DNA of 64,000 bases. Source: Rhynchopus euleeides. Taxonomy: Eukaryota > Euglenozoa > Diplonemea > Diplonemida > Diplonemidae. The notes under the pieces were generated by a model that saw nothing but the letters and a program-made list of their open reading frames with translations, had not been told where the DNA came from and did no database searches. Both the position numbers and the translations under genes were made by a program. The stretch is from positions 450,727 through 514,726 of the forward strand of contig OY723248.1 in assembly GCA_963210315.1 (NCBI GenBank), given 5' to 3'. Shown here in pieces: positions 30,878 through 42,200 of the stretch; the first letter of the stretch is position 1; every line of letters begins with the position of its first letter.

Positions 30878-31435
30878 GTAATTCGGGGGAGGAGGAGGAG
30901 GGGGGGGGTAACCTGTTTGTCGAAAACCTGTGAGGACAAAATAAAACCCACGTCTCCTCCATACGCCCTCCAACAATGTGGCTCCGATTTAGAGTCGGAG
31001 CTTTTTTTTGCAAAAAAAGGAAAGGGTGGAGGGTGGGGGAGGGCGGGGAGGGGGGCTGCCGGTTTGTCCACTTTTCCACCGGGGTGGCAACACACACACA
31101 CGCCGCCTTCAAGCGGTAACACACACTCTCACCCATCTCGCCCTTAGTTCTAGATACCCTTCTCGAACATGCTGTGCCCCCCACTGTACTGTGTCTGCGG
31201 GTTAGGCCACAGTGGTGTGCCCACGGTCAGAAGCACTTCGCGCTGTGACACCTCTTCCGCCCTGTGCACATTGCTGCGACGCTCTACCACAGAGCGTGTA
31301 ATCGCCCCAAACAGCCACTGCGAAGGGACGTCGCCACTGGAAAGAAAAATATGAAAGGAAAGGGTCGGGTGTGGGGGCGGGAGAGGGGGGGGGGGGGGTG
31401 GGGGCGGGCACCACACGACGCGCTGGCAGAAATCT

Positions 31436-31690
31436 CCTGAACCGGTTTGAAAACAGTAACCGGTTCCTTGGGAACCGGTTTGGGAACCGGTTGAAATCAC
31501 AACGGCAAACCGGTTACTGACAAATCCGAACCGGTTGAGGACAGGTTCAGAACCGGCTGGGACCGGTTCTGAAACTGGCAAAAACCGGTTCGTGAACCGG
31601 TTTGCAGGAACCGGTTTCAGAACCGGTTCACGAACCGGTTCCGGAACCGGTTCACGAACCGGTTCCAGAACCGGTTCTGAAACCGGTTCC
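31436..31690. repeat. gaaccggttc palindrome array, left
   Basis: About 18 copies of aaccggtt, spaced irregularly by 6-14 bp and mostly extended to the full palindrome gaaccggttc. Confidence 0.85.
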
Positions 31691-31692
31691 CC

Positions 31693-32149
31693 CAGTCCTG
31701 ACCGGATTTCTATAGGGGGACCCTTTCGAATTTTTTTTTCGGGGGGGTAAATTGAACGTTTTTGGCCATTTGAAGCCACTGCGACCATTCCCGGGCCTCG
31801 GAAATCAGATTCTTGCCCCTCAAATGCGGTACCGGTCCGGACGAAAATCCGGACCGGAACCGCAGGTACCGCATGCAGAAACTGGCAGAAACCGGTTCGC
31901 GAACCGGTTCTAGAACCGGTTTGCCCAGAACCGGTTCACAAACCGGTTCTAGAACCGGTTCACGCAGTCCTGACTGGATTTCTATAGGGGGACCCTTTCG
32001 AATTTTTTTTCCGGGGGGTAAATTGAACGTTTTTGGCCATTTGAAGCCACTGCGACCATTCCCGGGCCTCGGAAATCAGATTCTTGCCCCTCAAATGCGG
32101 TACCGGTCCGGACGAAAATCCGGACCGGAACCGCAGGTACCGCATGCAG
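31693..32149. repeat. Duplicated ~186-bp block with shared module and hairpin
   Basis: Copies at 31693-31878 and 31965-32149 are nearly identical. Each contains the module tatagggggaccctttcga with a T run, then tttttggccatttgaagcca, and ends in a hairpin (accggtccgga, cgaaaa loop, tccggaccgg, flanked by ggtaccg). Between them lies a second small gaaccggttc array (31885-31955). Confidence 0.85.
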
Positions 32150-33942
32150 CCGCCCCAGCGCCGCCCTCCCCACCCCCCTCCCCAGCCTGTCCCAGAAGAG
32201 GTCGCTTTTCCCATTGGTGCCTGCCTATGTATTGCCTCTGTTGTGCCTGCGCCTGTGCCTCCCTGCCCTGTATTTTTTTACCCTCACGGGTATCACGATA
32301 CAGGGCAGTCCACCCCCTCCCCCCAAAAATCGTTCGCATCATCTTGGCGCCCATTCCTTCCACTTTCTGGATGTGTTTGGTATTTCCGAACGGAATTTTC
32401 CAGCGTCAAGACTGATACCTCGCCGTTTTAGAGTCAGTCACTTCTACCGCCGCTGCGATTTGCGATACGGTAGTTGTGCAGAAATGCTAACATTTAATTT
32501 GCTCTGTGGAACCTGGACTGCACCTTCTGGGCTGTGAGTCTGTAGATAGTTGGACAGTTGCGGAACCCATCCTTTGTGTGCCTCCGACTTGAGGAGCTGT
32601 CGACTTCAGAACCAAGGTTCAGAACGAAGATGACGACCTGCTGTGAGCTGCAAACCTTCTTGACACACCTACCGTACCTGCATTACACTCGTGGTAATTC
32701 CATACCCCTGGAAACAGGAGACCACCGTCTGTTCACAGATGGTCTTGAGCGGGGTAGCCATCTTTGCTATGGAGTCACGATTAAGTCTTTGTGGTCACGT
32801 GGGCCCATGAGCAGCGGATACACTTGGAGTGGAGGGAGGGGGTGCGGTTCTGGAAAAGCGGGTCTGAATCTGGTCAAGGACGACTGAGGGCTTCAGTTCG
32901 AGTTTAATGTGGGTCCAAGGGTACACAGGAGATCACTGCTTGCATATTCAACCTGCTTGTCATCCTCTGGTTACTGTTCAACGGCTCGAACTCCTCGACT
33001 TTCCTTGGCTGACTGAAATAAAACAATACGTAAGTGCTGCTATTGTGTTGTTCCCCTGACAGAGGAACACAAGGGAAGGGTACTGCAGCTGTCCACGAAG
33101 TGGCTCGACGTAGCCACCTCACGCTGCCTAGAGGGTCGGTTCAGGTTGAAGCAGAGCAATTAAGTGTTAGGGGGATGCCTTTGGTCAAGGCCTTTTCTAA
33201 AAAAATTGACCCACGGCGCCTGTGTTGTAGCTCGGTCTACGCCAGGTTCCACACCCCGTCATCGCAAAACGTACACATACACAGAGGCAGGCCTCTGTGG
33301 TACGGGAGCATGATGGGAGGAAATTTTGCCTTTTGGTCAAAAAGGCGCCTTTTTAGAATAAATTGACCCGCAGGGTGGCTGAGTCTTCTCAGACAGGCCG
33401 ACCTATGTTGATCAATGGAACCACACAACCTGTTCAACCTGCAAACCACCCGGGGTGGCGGCTGAGTCCTCACCCCTGCCGTAGCATGAGATAAGCCGAC
33501 GTCGACCTCCGCTCCGGTCTCTCAACAACGGTCGTCACCAGTTGAACCGCGTCTGGGAAAGCCTGATCTTTGGATCTGGCCTCCCTGTTGTCACTGTGAT
33601 TCGAAGAACTGTGGGGTTCAGAACCAAGGATGAGGAACTGCTGTGAGCTGCACACTCTCTTGACACACCTGCACGTATCTGCGTTACACTCGTGGGAAAC
33701 CCGAACCCTGTATTTATACAGGAGACTTCCATCTGGGACAGTTTCTGTTCCAGATGAGCTTTGACAGTGGTAGCCATCTTTGCTATGGAGCCATCGTCAT
33801 TGCTATCGTCGTCACTCGGACCCATGAGCAGCGGATACAATTGGTGTGGAAGGAGAGGGTGCGGTTCTGGATCAGTAGGTCTGAATCTGACACTGGGACT
33901 GAAACCCATAGGTCTGAGATGACTCAGTGCGGGTCAGGTCCG

Positions 33943-34142
33943 TATACCGGTCCACCGACCGGTACACGGCCAACCGGTCGGGACCCACTTTGCCCGGTTC
34001 GCAAATGTCGGTTCTGGAACCGGTTCGGGCGGAACCGGTTCACCGGTGAACCGGTTCGTCCGAACCGGTTCTGGAACCGGTTCCACCGAACCGGTTCGCC
34101 GGTGAACCGGTTCTGCCGAACCGGTTCCAGAACCGGTTCAGC
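33943..34142. repeat. gaaccggttc palindrome array, right
   Basis: About 12 copies of accggtt-type palindromes. The spacers include caccggtga and gccggtga, themselves ccggt-centred. Confidence 0.85.
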
Positions 34143-34713
34143 CCGTGCCAGCGCGTCGTGCAGCCAGGAGGCAGACCCAGGACAATCAACACCTCGCTGA
34201 GATGCCTCACGCCACGTGGCGCACGGTAGCTGACAAGCCGACCATGCACCAGAGGCCACGCACGAGGGAGGAATAGGGTGAAACATGTAAAGATGTTCAG
34301 CCAAGCCCGCGGAAAAATCGGATGGCCGCCCGCTCATTCACCCGAAATGCCAATACAATAAAGACAATGCTGTTGTTTGTGCGCCAAATCCGGGCAAAAC
34401 AAAAGCAACTCCGCCGCCTGATGAGAAGGTTGCATTTGTTGCCCAAGCGCTGCCTACTATCATTTTGACACTGGCAGGGGCCTGTCGCACGTCAAGTGTC
34501 GCTTCAACTCTACCGCTCTACTGGCGTGCAGGGTGCAGGCAGCGCGCGCAAATGCGGCCTGTTTCCGGGTGCCCGCGCGCTGCCGGCGACCGTGCACCCG
34601 AGGTGCACGGTTTGGGCTGAATCTGGGTGACGTACGAGTAGGGCTCCCACCCTGAAAATGGGCTACCTGCGGTCACTCCAGGTACCTGACATCACCCGAA
34701 AGTGACCCAAAAT

Positions 34714-35590
34714 CAGCGGGACCCCCTCCTCGGGTGTTCCGAAACCCCTTTCTTTTGACTATTTGGAATCTGTGCGGATCGTAGTGGGGTCACACTGTGG
34801 GTCGAGGTGTCAAGCTTCACCCATGAAATGTGGGTCTGATTCAGGGTCTGGTCATAGGAGGCTGGCCCCAGGAGGATGTGACTGGGAGGCAGCCACACCA
34901 GCCCACCCACCCAGCGGGACCCCCTCCTCGGGTATTCCAAAACCCCGTTCTTCTGAACGTTTGGAACTTTTTCGAATCGTAGTGGGGTCATTTTGTGGGT
35001 CTAGGAGCCAAACACCGTCCATGAAATGTGCCTCTGGTTCAGGGGCTGATCCTAAGGGAATGTGACTGGGAGGCAGCCACACCCACCCACCCAGCGGGAC
35101 CCCCTCCACGGGTGTTCCAAAAACCCTTTCTTTTGAACGTTTGGAATTTGTGCGGATCACAGTGGGGTCACTTTGGTGGTGTGCGAGCCAAGCATCACCC
35201 ATGAAACACGGGTCTAGTTCAGGGGCTGGTCAGCGTGGCTGGGAGGCAGTCAGCCCACACCCCACCCCACCCACCCAGTGGGACCCCCTCCTCGGGTGTT
35301 CCAAAACCTCTTTCTTTTGAACGTTTGGAATTTTTGCGGATCACAGTGGGGTCACTTTGGTGGTGTACGAGCCAAGTTTCGCCCATGAAACGTGGGTCTG
35401 GTTCAGGGACTGGTCATGGGTGAAGGTGGCTGGGAGGCAGCCACCTTCACCAGCCCACACCCCACCCCACCTACCCACCCAGCGGGATCCCCCCCTCGGA
35501 TTTTCCAAAAACCCGTTCTTTGGGATATTTGGGATCCGTGCGGATTGTGGTGGGGTCATTTTGGCCATGGGGTGCCTATTGACACCACTT
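34714..35590. repeat. Tandem array of ~180-200-bp units
   Basis: Units start with cagcgggaccccctcctcgg-type text near 34714, 34912, 35092, 35276 and 35480. Each contains aacgtttggaa-like text, gcggatc.tagtggggtca, catgaaa.gtgggtctggt and tggctgggaggcagcca. A lone copy is at 19640-19905. No coding capacity is supported. Confidence 0.8.
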
Positions 35591-35829
35591 ACTGGGAAAT
35601 GCCAATTGGGTAAAAGTACCCCCCCCCCTGTACAGGTACAAGGGGGGGGGTCCTTTCCTACAGGTGCGGGAGGTAGCCAGTGTACCCCCCCCCCCTGTCC
35701 CCCACTTTGCGAGGGACCCCCCCCCCGACCAGGGTGGGGGTCACCCAAAATTTCGAGAAAATCCTGGTGTCACCCTGAAAACCTGGGTCGCCAGCCTGAC
35801 CTCAGCCCGCGGGGAGCCCCCCCCCCCCC

Positions 35830-36136
35830 ACCACGGACTAGTCGCCCGGACGACTAGTCGGGACGACGGGTGAAATGACGACGGGTGAAACGACGGGTGG
35901 CACCCGTCGACTCGACGGGTGGACCTGTCGAGTCGACGGGTGCCACCCGTCGGCACGACGGGTGAACCTGCTGAAACGACGGGTGTTCCAGCCATTTCCT
36001 GTTGATATGGGCCAATTTCCATTGAAAACTAGGGGAGTACCTTGCATGGCATCAGGTTATTTTTCACGCCGAGCTATCTTCCCTGCACAGACCCACCCCC
36101 CATTACTTTCCATTTACAATTCCTAGTTGGTGAAGG
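35830..36136 (+). repeat. Left 307-bp inverted repeat
   Basis: Palindromic units based on gacgggtg and cacccgtc (35860-35985), then a unique part from ttccagccatttcctgttga to cctagttggtgaagg. It matches 38488-38794 inverted. Confidence 0.85.
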
Positions 36137-36289
36137 GGCTGCCCACCGGTGGACCACCAGGAGGGGGGTGAGCCATCCAGGTGGGCAGGGGGCCTGGTAA
36201 AACAACTCCCTCCCACGACGTCACTCCGCTCTCGAGGACAAACAAAATCACCTACGTACCTGAACTGCCAAACACCCCCCCCCCCTCAC

Positions 36290-38221
36290 TTACGGGTGCG
36301 CGGATCTCATGTGCTCGTCGCGCTTTACAGTGGTTTTAAAGAGCTCGAAACAAACACAGCAACGCTTTTGTGTCAGCACGCGCGAATGGTGACTGAGGTA
36401 GTGCTGGCTCAGTCCCTTCGATTTTGCCCGTTTGCCGCACTCCTGGCATGTGACAGTGCAGGTCTGACACGGCGCGTTGTTTTGTGGCCGATGTGCAGCA
36501 TCATAATGCGCAAACAGTGCTTCTCTCGTGTGGACAACTTTGGAGCACACAATGCAGATATGCTGCTGCACAGGCACTGTACCGGATGGTGTTGGTTCTG
36601 GCACTTCTGGCACATCCTCGCTGTTGCCCCAGGATTTGGACTTGCAGATGCATGCGAGCAGCGTTGCCTTTGGAGTGGTGTTTTCCGGGTCGCCCAGAAA
36701 TTGTTGGCCCCATCGCCCCCTTTTTGTGACGTGAGATCCAAGGCTGAGGGACTCGAGTCTCCGCTGCAGTGCTGCCGTTGCTCCCTTCCAACAAGCGTTC
36801 CTCGCAGTGACACAGCAGCAAAGCTTTATCGCGCCGAACTTCAGGAGGGTCGGGGTGCTCGGTTGGTCCAGCAGGCCGCACCCCTTGCCTTTGGTCCTCT
36901 GCATTTCGAAGAGCAGCAGGTCCCGTTCGGCGGTCTGCTGCGATGTCACCCTCAGGGCATGGCGTTTGGGGACGCCATTCCCCCTCTCCAGTTCCTCGTC
37001 ACTCAGGGCGAGGGGGTGTGCATCTTCTGGATCAAACCAGTGGCTCATCGAATGGATATATGTAACACCACGCCCCTCGGATGTTCTCCCAGGTGACACC
37101 CACTCCAGGACAAACACAAGGATGTGCATTGCGATGAGCGAGAAGATGAACTCTTTCGCGCACTTTCCCTCCTGGTGGTACTTGATGGGTATGTCGTTGT
37201 AGCGGAAATGCACAAGCATTTCCATTGCAATACAGAGTAGATGCTGCACCCCCTTCGTCTTGGTAATGGTGAGTAAGCGACTCAGAACATCTCTGGCCTG
37301 GTTTCCCGTCATGTTGGAACACGTTGAGCTGCCAAGGACAGCCTTCTGCACGGCAGGTCCATCAGGCAAGATCTCTGCGAGTATTGCGATGAACCCGTTT
37401 ATGTCGTGCAGGGGGGGGTGACCCCTGCGTACAGGCTCTCAAACCCAGCTTCATGAAGTTCCTGGATGCTAGCCCTGTGGCAGGCGTGGAGCTGTTTCAA
37501 CCAGTCATTTCGTGGTGTGGTACAAAACGCGCTCCTGTGCGAAGATGACCCCATCTTACTAAATGCCGACCACAGCTCAAGATGGTCCCCTGCTACCCTA
37601 AGCAGGCGAGCCGAAACATCACGTTCGCCTTTTCGAAAACCCCTCTCTGCACTCTTGCGATTTGCTTCAGGAAGTTGAACGTGAACCACGTTCTGTACTC
37701 ATCCTTCTGCTTATCGGCAACTGTCACCAACCGTGTTGCGAAGGCACCGTCGAAAATGCCTACGGCCAGCCTGCTCTGCTGGGTCTTCTGTGCCTGTTTC
37801 TTCTCCGCCTCGTACAGCTTCACCATAGCTGCAGTGCCGCGGGGCAGGCGTCGGCCATCTCCTTGAGCCCTGTCGGGTGGTCCTTCCCGTTGCTCTTCCG
37901 GAGGCCCAACCCGACAAACTCGATGTCTGACCCGCTATTGACACGGGCAGCGTACATCGTGCGACCATCCTTCGCGGTCGACTTGCTGATCACCCCACCC
38001 CCCACCTTCTCATACTTTTTGTACAGGGCAAGACTGATGATGGGATCAGTCGACTTGATGGTAGTATCCGTCAGCTTGCCGAGAAGCTGCTTCAGGGCCA
38101 TGTGGCTCAACCCATCAGCATCACGCTCGACAACATACGTGTTGATCCAAGCACGTACAAACACCGTCATGTCCACAGCGCTGGCGAGGGCCTGCGCTGC
38201 AGTACGCTTTGCCGCTGGCAT
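36290..38221 (-). pseudogene. Element-borne zinc-finger, possibly transposase-like ORF (interrupted)
   Basis: Almost continuous minus-strand coding text in about four overlapping open segments, so about three frame interruptions. The N-terminal part (from MPAAKRTAAQALASAVDM) is helical and basic. The middle is helical. The segment YIHSMSHWFD followed by DEELERGNG resembles the His/Glu block near the third catalytic residue of some large eukaryotic DDE transposases. The C-terminus carries about four zinc-finger-like units (CIVCSKVV..H...H, CQECGKRA..H...H, CCVCFELF..H...H). The assignment as transposase is inference; the fingers are seen directly. Confidence 0.55.
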
Positions 38222-38487
38222 TGATTGGTGTGGCTCGTCTGGGTGGCCTGGGTGGTGATGATGGTATCTTGGGGTATCTTGGCCTGGGTGATGATGAGGG
38301 TACGGTATCTTGGAGACTGCCTTGTGGGTTGTGCAAGGGTTGGGGGCTGGGGCGAAAATTTGCCTGGCAGAAAAGTGATCAGCTTCATGAAGTAGGTTGC
38401 TCCGTCAAACTGACACAGTTTGTCAGAGTCAAGATCCCTCGAACAATGAAAATCCACGAGAACAGCCGTCGCACATGCACTTGAGGC

Positions 38488-38794
38488 CCTTCACCAACTA
38501 GGAATTGTAAATGGAAAGTAATGGGGGGTGGGTCTGTGCAGGGAAGATAGCTCGGCGTGAAAAATAACCTGATGCCATGCAAGGTACTCCCCTAGTTTTC
38601 AATGGAAATTGGCCCATATCAACAGGAAATGGCTGGAACACCCGTCGTTTCAGCAGGTTCACCCGTCGTGCCGACGGGTGGCACCCGTCGACTCGACGGG
38701 TCCACCCGTCGAGTCGACGGGTGCCGCCTGTCGAGTTTTCACCCGTCGTCCCGACTAGTCGACCCCACCCGTCACTGCCCGACTAGTCCGTGGT
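38488..38794 (-). repeat. Right 307-bp inverted repeat
   Basis: Inverted counterpart of 35830-36136, ending in gactagtccgtggt before an 18-base C run. Confidence 0.85.
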
Positions 38795-38852
38795 GCCCCC
38801 CCCCCCCCCCCCCACGGTGGGATCTTGTAAATTTTACATGTATAACTACAAG

Positions 38853-39201
38853 TACCGTATACGTAAATATTATGGAACGTAAATATTATGGAACGGGCCC
38901 ATTTTTGGCCGGTCCGTTCCATAATATTTACGTTCCAAAATATTTACAGGGCCAGTTCGGGACTCGGTGGTGAGGACGGCTTGCGTCAGGAATCGCGCGA
39001 AAAGTGCACGAGTAGGTCCCGTCAGGGACTCTGTACGCCGTCCGATCACCTGGTCCAAGTCCCCGAGTCGCAGAAAGCCCTGTAAATATTATGGAACGAA
39101 AAAAATCTGGAACGCCAACCCACCAGCGTTCCAAAATATTTACGTTCCATAATATTTACGTTCCATAATATTTACGTTCCAAAATATTTACGTATACGGT
39201 A
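38853..39201. mobile_element. Foldback element with gtaaatattatggaac units
   Basis: The ends are taccgtatacgtaaatatt and its exact complement. Each arm contains two or three copies of the cgtaaatattatggaa unit in mirrored order. The 120-bp centre is also partly inverted (agggc..cgggactcgg against ccgagtcg..gccct). No coding capacity. It sits inside the tacatgta-rich sequence that bounds the next element, so it probably inserted there. Confidence 0.8.
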
Positions 39202-42200
39202 TATACATGTATTATACATGTATAATACTTGCATGTCAACTATTATACATGTATAATACATGTATAGGGGGGTGTCGATTCTGGACAAAAAATAATTTTT
39301 TTCAAAAAAAACCCCCGAAAAATCGGGGGAAAATGCTGAAAAATGGCAAAAAAAAGAGTATGGGGAGTTGGGTCCAGTTTAGCAAAGTCGTCATATTTTT
39401 CGGGTGTTTTTTTGAATGGGACACCCGAAGAACCCGTTGAGACGTGAATGACATCGTGAACATATCTGCCAGAGAATCCTCAAGCTTCGTGCCTCAAGAA
39501 CGTGGGACAACACGGCGCTGCAGGCGCATCCTGGGCCGCAGACCAGCAAGCCGGCAAAATAGCCAAGGCCGCCTACACGGCGAGCCTTCTACAGATTCCA
39601 GATTGCTCAAACGAGCGTGTCCAGGAAGCTTGAGCTTTGGGTGGGGACGGGATGAAGTCATGGGGGGGGGGGGGGCGGGGGTGGCTGGGGGGAACCTCTA
39701 GAGGTAGGGGGCAACCCATTAGTGGCTGGGGGGAACCTCTAGAGGTAGGGGGCAACCTATTGGTGGCTGGGGGGAACCTCTAGAGGTAGGTGGCAACCCG
39801 TTAGTGACTGGGGGGAACCTCTAGAGGTAGGTGGCAACCCATTGGTGGCTGGGGGGAACCTCTAGAGGTAGGTGGCAACCCATTAGTGGCTGGGGGGAAC
39901 CTCTAGAGGTAGGTGGCAACCCATTAGTGACTGGGGGGAACCTCTAGAGGTAGGTGGCAACCCATTGGTGGCTGGGGGGAACCTCTAGAGGTAGGTGGCA
40001 ACCCGTTAGTGACTGGGGGGAACCTCTAGAGGTAGGTGGCAACCCATTGGTGGCTGGGGGGAACCTCTAGAGGTAGGTGGCAACCCGTTAGTGACTGGGG
40101 GGAACCTCTAGAGGTAGGTGGCAACCCATTGGTGGCTGGGGGGAACCTCTAGAGGTAGGGGGCAACCTATTGGTGGCTGGGGGGAACCTCTAGAGGTAGG
40201 TGGCAACCCATTAGTGACTGGGGGGAACCTCTAGAGGTAGGTGGCAACCCATTGGTGGCTGGGGGGAACCTCTAGAGGTAGGGGGCAACCTATTGGTGGC
40301 TGGGGGGAACCTCTAGAGGTAGGTGGCAACCCATTGGTGGCTGGGGGGAACCTCTAGAGGTAGGTGGCAACCCATTAGTGGCTGGGGGGAACCCCTAGAG
40401 GTAGGGGGCAACCCATTAGTGGCTGGGGGGAACCTCTAGAGGTAGGGGGCAACCTATTGGTGGCTGGGGGGAACCTCTAGAGGTAGGTGGCAACCCATTA
40501 GTGACTGGGGGGAACCTCTAGAGGTAGGTGGCAACCCATTGGTGGCTGGGGGGAACCTCTAGAGGTAGGGGGCAACCTATTGGTGGCTGGGGGGAACCTC
40601 TAGAGGTAGGTGGCAACCCATTGGTGGCTGGGGGGAACCTCTAGAGGTAGGTGGCAACCCATTAGTGGCTGGGGGGAACCCCTAGAGGTAGGGGGCAACC
40701 CATTAGTGGCTGGGGGGAACCTCTAGAGGTAGGGGGCAACCTATTGGTGGCTGGGGGGAACCTCTAGAGGTAGGTGGCAACCCATTGGTGGCTGGGGGGA
40801 ACCTCTAGAGGTAGGGGGCAACCTATTGGTGGCTGGGGGGAACCTCTAGAGGTAGGTGGCAACCCATTAGTGACTGGGGGGAACCTCTAGAGGTAGGTGG
40901 CAACCCATTGGTGGCTGGGGGGAACCTCTAGAGGTAGGTGGCAACCCATTAGTGGCTGGGGGGAACCTCTAGAGGTAGGTGGCAACCCATTAGTGACTGG
41001 GGGGAACCTCTAGAGGTAGGTGGCAACCCATTGGTGGCTGGGGGGAACCTCTAGAGGTAGGGGGCAACCTATTGGTGGCTGGGGGGAACCTCTAGAGGTA
41101 GGTGGCAACCCATTAGTGACTGGGGGGAACCTCTAGAGGTAGGTGGCAACCCATTGGTGGCTGGGGGGAACCTCTAGAGGTAGGTGGCAACCCATTAGTG
41201 GCTGGGGGGAACCCCTAGAGGTAGGGGGCAACCCATTAGTGGCTGGGGGGAACCTCTAGAGGTAGGGGGCAACCTATTGGTGGCTGGGGGGAACCTCTAG
41301 AGGTAGGTGGCAACCCATTGGTGGCTGGGGGGAACCTCTAGAGGTAGGGGGCAACCTATTGGTGGCTGGGGGGAACCTCTAGAGGTAGGTGGCAACCCAT
41401 TAGTGACTGGGGGGAACCTCTAGAGGTAGGTGGCAACCCATTGGTGGCTGGGGGGAACCTCTAGAGGTAGGTGGCAACCCATTAGTGGCTGGGGGGAACC
41501 TCTAGAGGTAGGGGGCAACCCATTAGTGGCTGGGGGGAACCTCTAGAGGTAGGGGGCAACCTATTGGTGGCTGGGGGGAACCTCTAGAGGTAGGTGGCAA
41601 CCCATTAGTGACTGGGGGGAACCTCTAGAGGTAGGTGGCAACCCATTGGTGGCTGGGGGGAACCTCTAGAGGTAGGTGGCAACCCATTAGTGGCTGGGGG
41701 GAACCCCTAGAGGTAGGGGGCAACCCATTAGTGGCTGGGGGGAACCTCTAGAGGTAGGGGGCAACCTATTGGTGGCTGGGGGGAACCTCTAGAGGTAGGT
41801 GGCAACCCATTGGTGGCTGGGGGGAACCTCTAGAGGTATGTGGCAACCCATTGGTGGCTGGGGGGAACCTCTAGAGGTAGGGGGCAACCTATTGGTGGCT
41901 GGGGGGAACCTCTAGAGGTAGGTGGCAACCCATTAGTGGCTGGGGGGAACCTCTAGAGGTAGGGGGCAACCCATTGGTGGCTGGGGGGAACCTCTAGAGG
42001 TCGGGGGCAACCCATTAGTGGCTGGGGGGAACCTCTAGAGGTAGGGGGCAACCTATTTGTGGGTGGGGGGAACCCCTAGAGGCAGGGGGTAACCCATTTG
42101 TGGCTGGGGGGAACCCCTAGAGGCAAGGGGTAAGACATTTGTGGCTGGGGGGAACCCCTAGAGGCAGGGGGTAACCCGTTTGTGGGTGGGGGGAACCCCT

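Larger units (their letters stand above)
31414..34160. mobile_element. Inverted-repeat element with gaaccggttc arrays at both ends
   Basis: The left end cacgacgcgctggca (31414-31428) is matched inverted at 34146-34160. Immediately inside each end is an array of gaaccggttc palindromes (31436-31690 and about 33943-34142). The left side also holds a tandemly duplicated ~186-bp block. The interior has no convincing gene but carries a ~310-bp direct duplication (about 32570-32880 and 33600-33905). It is probably a non-autonomous member of the same class as the neighbouring element at 35830. Confidence 0.7.
35830..38794 (-). mobile_element. Inverted-repeat element with 307-bp ends and an unknown zinc-finger ORF
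   Basis: The outer end accacggactagtc (35830-35843) is matched inverted at 38781-38794. The inverted repeats run to 36136 and from 38488, 307 bp on each side with near-perfect identity, implying recent mobility. The outer half of each repeat is an array of acccgtcgagtcgacgggt-type palindromes; the inner half is unique. Inside, on the minus strand, is a long coding region (36290-38221). Both flanks are long C runs, so a target duplication cannot be read. The class is uncertain; a DNA transposon is likely. Confidence 0.75.
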
